NCBI GenBank assembly: GCA_900318795.1
Contig: ONLU01000045.1
Location: forward strand, 1 to 33,031
From: an uncultured Prevotellaceae bacterium
Lineage (GTDB): Bacteria > Bacteroidota > Bacteroidia > Bacteroidales > Bacteroidaceae
Length of the DNA: 33,031 nucleotides
Reading direction: 5' to 3'
The notes below the pieces were generated by a model, which was not told the origin of the DNA, searched no databases, and saw only the letters and a list, made by a program, of their open reading frames with translations. Within the stretch, counting starts at the first letter, position 1; each line of letters starts with the position of its first letter. This document shows, piece by piece, positions 32,809 to 33,031 of this stretch. The translations under genes were made by a program, and so were the position numbers.

Positions 32809-33031
32809 GATTGCAATTCTTTGGCAAAGCGTACCTTCTGGTCCTTGCGACACATGGGACAGTCTGCAGTTGCCAAAAGTTATATATTACACCCTCGAAG
32901 TACGGATTGAAACATTATTTTTTAGTGACATGTGTAGTTTCCTGATTTAGGTTGACTACCTCTGTTACTTAATCCTTAGATAGGTTGACTCGTTTAAACG
33001 TTAAAACTTTTTTATGTTGACCCTCACCTTT
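32809..33031. other. Intergenic region at right edge, no gene seen
   Basis: No coding frame or RNA gene was recognised in these 223 AT-rich bases. They hold an inverted repeat TTTGGCAA (32820-32827) / TTGCCAAA (32870-32877). Three GTTGAC copies begin at 32951, 32984 and 33016, spaced 33 and 32 bp. The palindrome CGTTTAAACG is at 32991-33000. This could be the regulatory region of a gene starting beyond the window. Confidence 0.4.

Noticed and set aside
1-33031. CRISPR arrays, tRNA/rRNA genes, insertion sequences, integrases
   Set aside because: No repeat-spacer pattern, no tRNA-like fold with CCA end and no transposase or integrase motif were recognised by eye. The repeats found are short tandem or palindromic elements.

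Overview
This window looks like a chromosomal segment of a gut or oral Bacteroidales bacterium, most likely Prevotella or a close relative. The evidence is a SusC/SusD pair, a complete PorP-K-L-M-N type IX secretion (T9SS) gene run, promoters of the TAnnTTTG type rather than sigma70 type, A-rich leaders without Shine-Dalgarno sequences, and Prevotella-like protein sequences. No rRNA, tRNA, CRISPR array, integrase or transposase was seen.

Layout. Bases 1-2305 (+) hold the end of one envelope protein and a second complete one; both carry a degenerate TonB-plug-like region but no beta-barrel. A GH95 alpha-L-fucosidase (+) follows and converges on a minus-strand block that reads, from right to left, pnp (polynucleotide phosphorylase), a Upf1-like SF1 helicase, a GH13 type I pullulanase and a GH115 alpha-glucuronidase. 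Another minus-strand run reads pepP-like Xaa-Pro aminopeptidase, an AlbA_2 (Schlafen-like) protein and an SLC13/DASS transporter lacking its N-terminal part. Divergent from pepP, the plus strand carries porP, porK, porL, porM, porN and a small outer-membrane beta-barrel gene, closed by a strong terminator at 24501-24537. The last third (24613-32755, +) is a polysaccharide utilisation locus: exported TIM-barrel isomerase/epimerase-like protein, DUF5123/DUF4957-type beta-helix lipoprotein, SusC-like transporter and SusD-like lipoprotein, closed by a terminator at 32778-32808.

How the genes fit together. The glycosidases point to use of host or plant glycans: fucosylated glycans, glucuronoxylan side chains and alpha-glucans. 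The SusCD locus would capture and import another glycan; its DUF5123-type lipoprotein hints at pectin. The T9SS genes encode the envelope machine that exports CTD-tagged proteins, though no CTD-bearing cargo was recognised here.

The most unusual signal is not a gene but repeats that have entered genes. A palindromic element (stem CTCCGACC / GGTCGGAG, followed by GTGTGGCGTTG) occurs at least five times between 11384 and 18840. It is read through as protein at the N-terminus of the AlbA_2 protein (twice in tandem), at the N-terminus of the aminopeptidase and in the C-terminal tail of PNPase, in two different reading frames. Degenerate 7-, 8-, 9- and 11-bp tandem repeats form a signal-peptide core, an insertion inside GH95, an insertion inside the helicase, a probable start codon and several intra-operon spacers. 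This resembles the protein-invading palindromic elements described in Rickettsia. Two genes also look damaged at the 5' end: pnp (apparent out-of-frame deletion just after the start) and the DASS transporter (about 120 residues missing).
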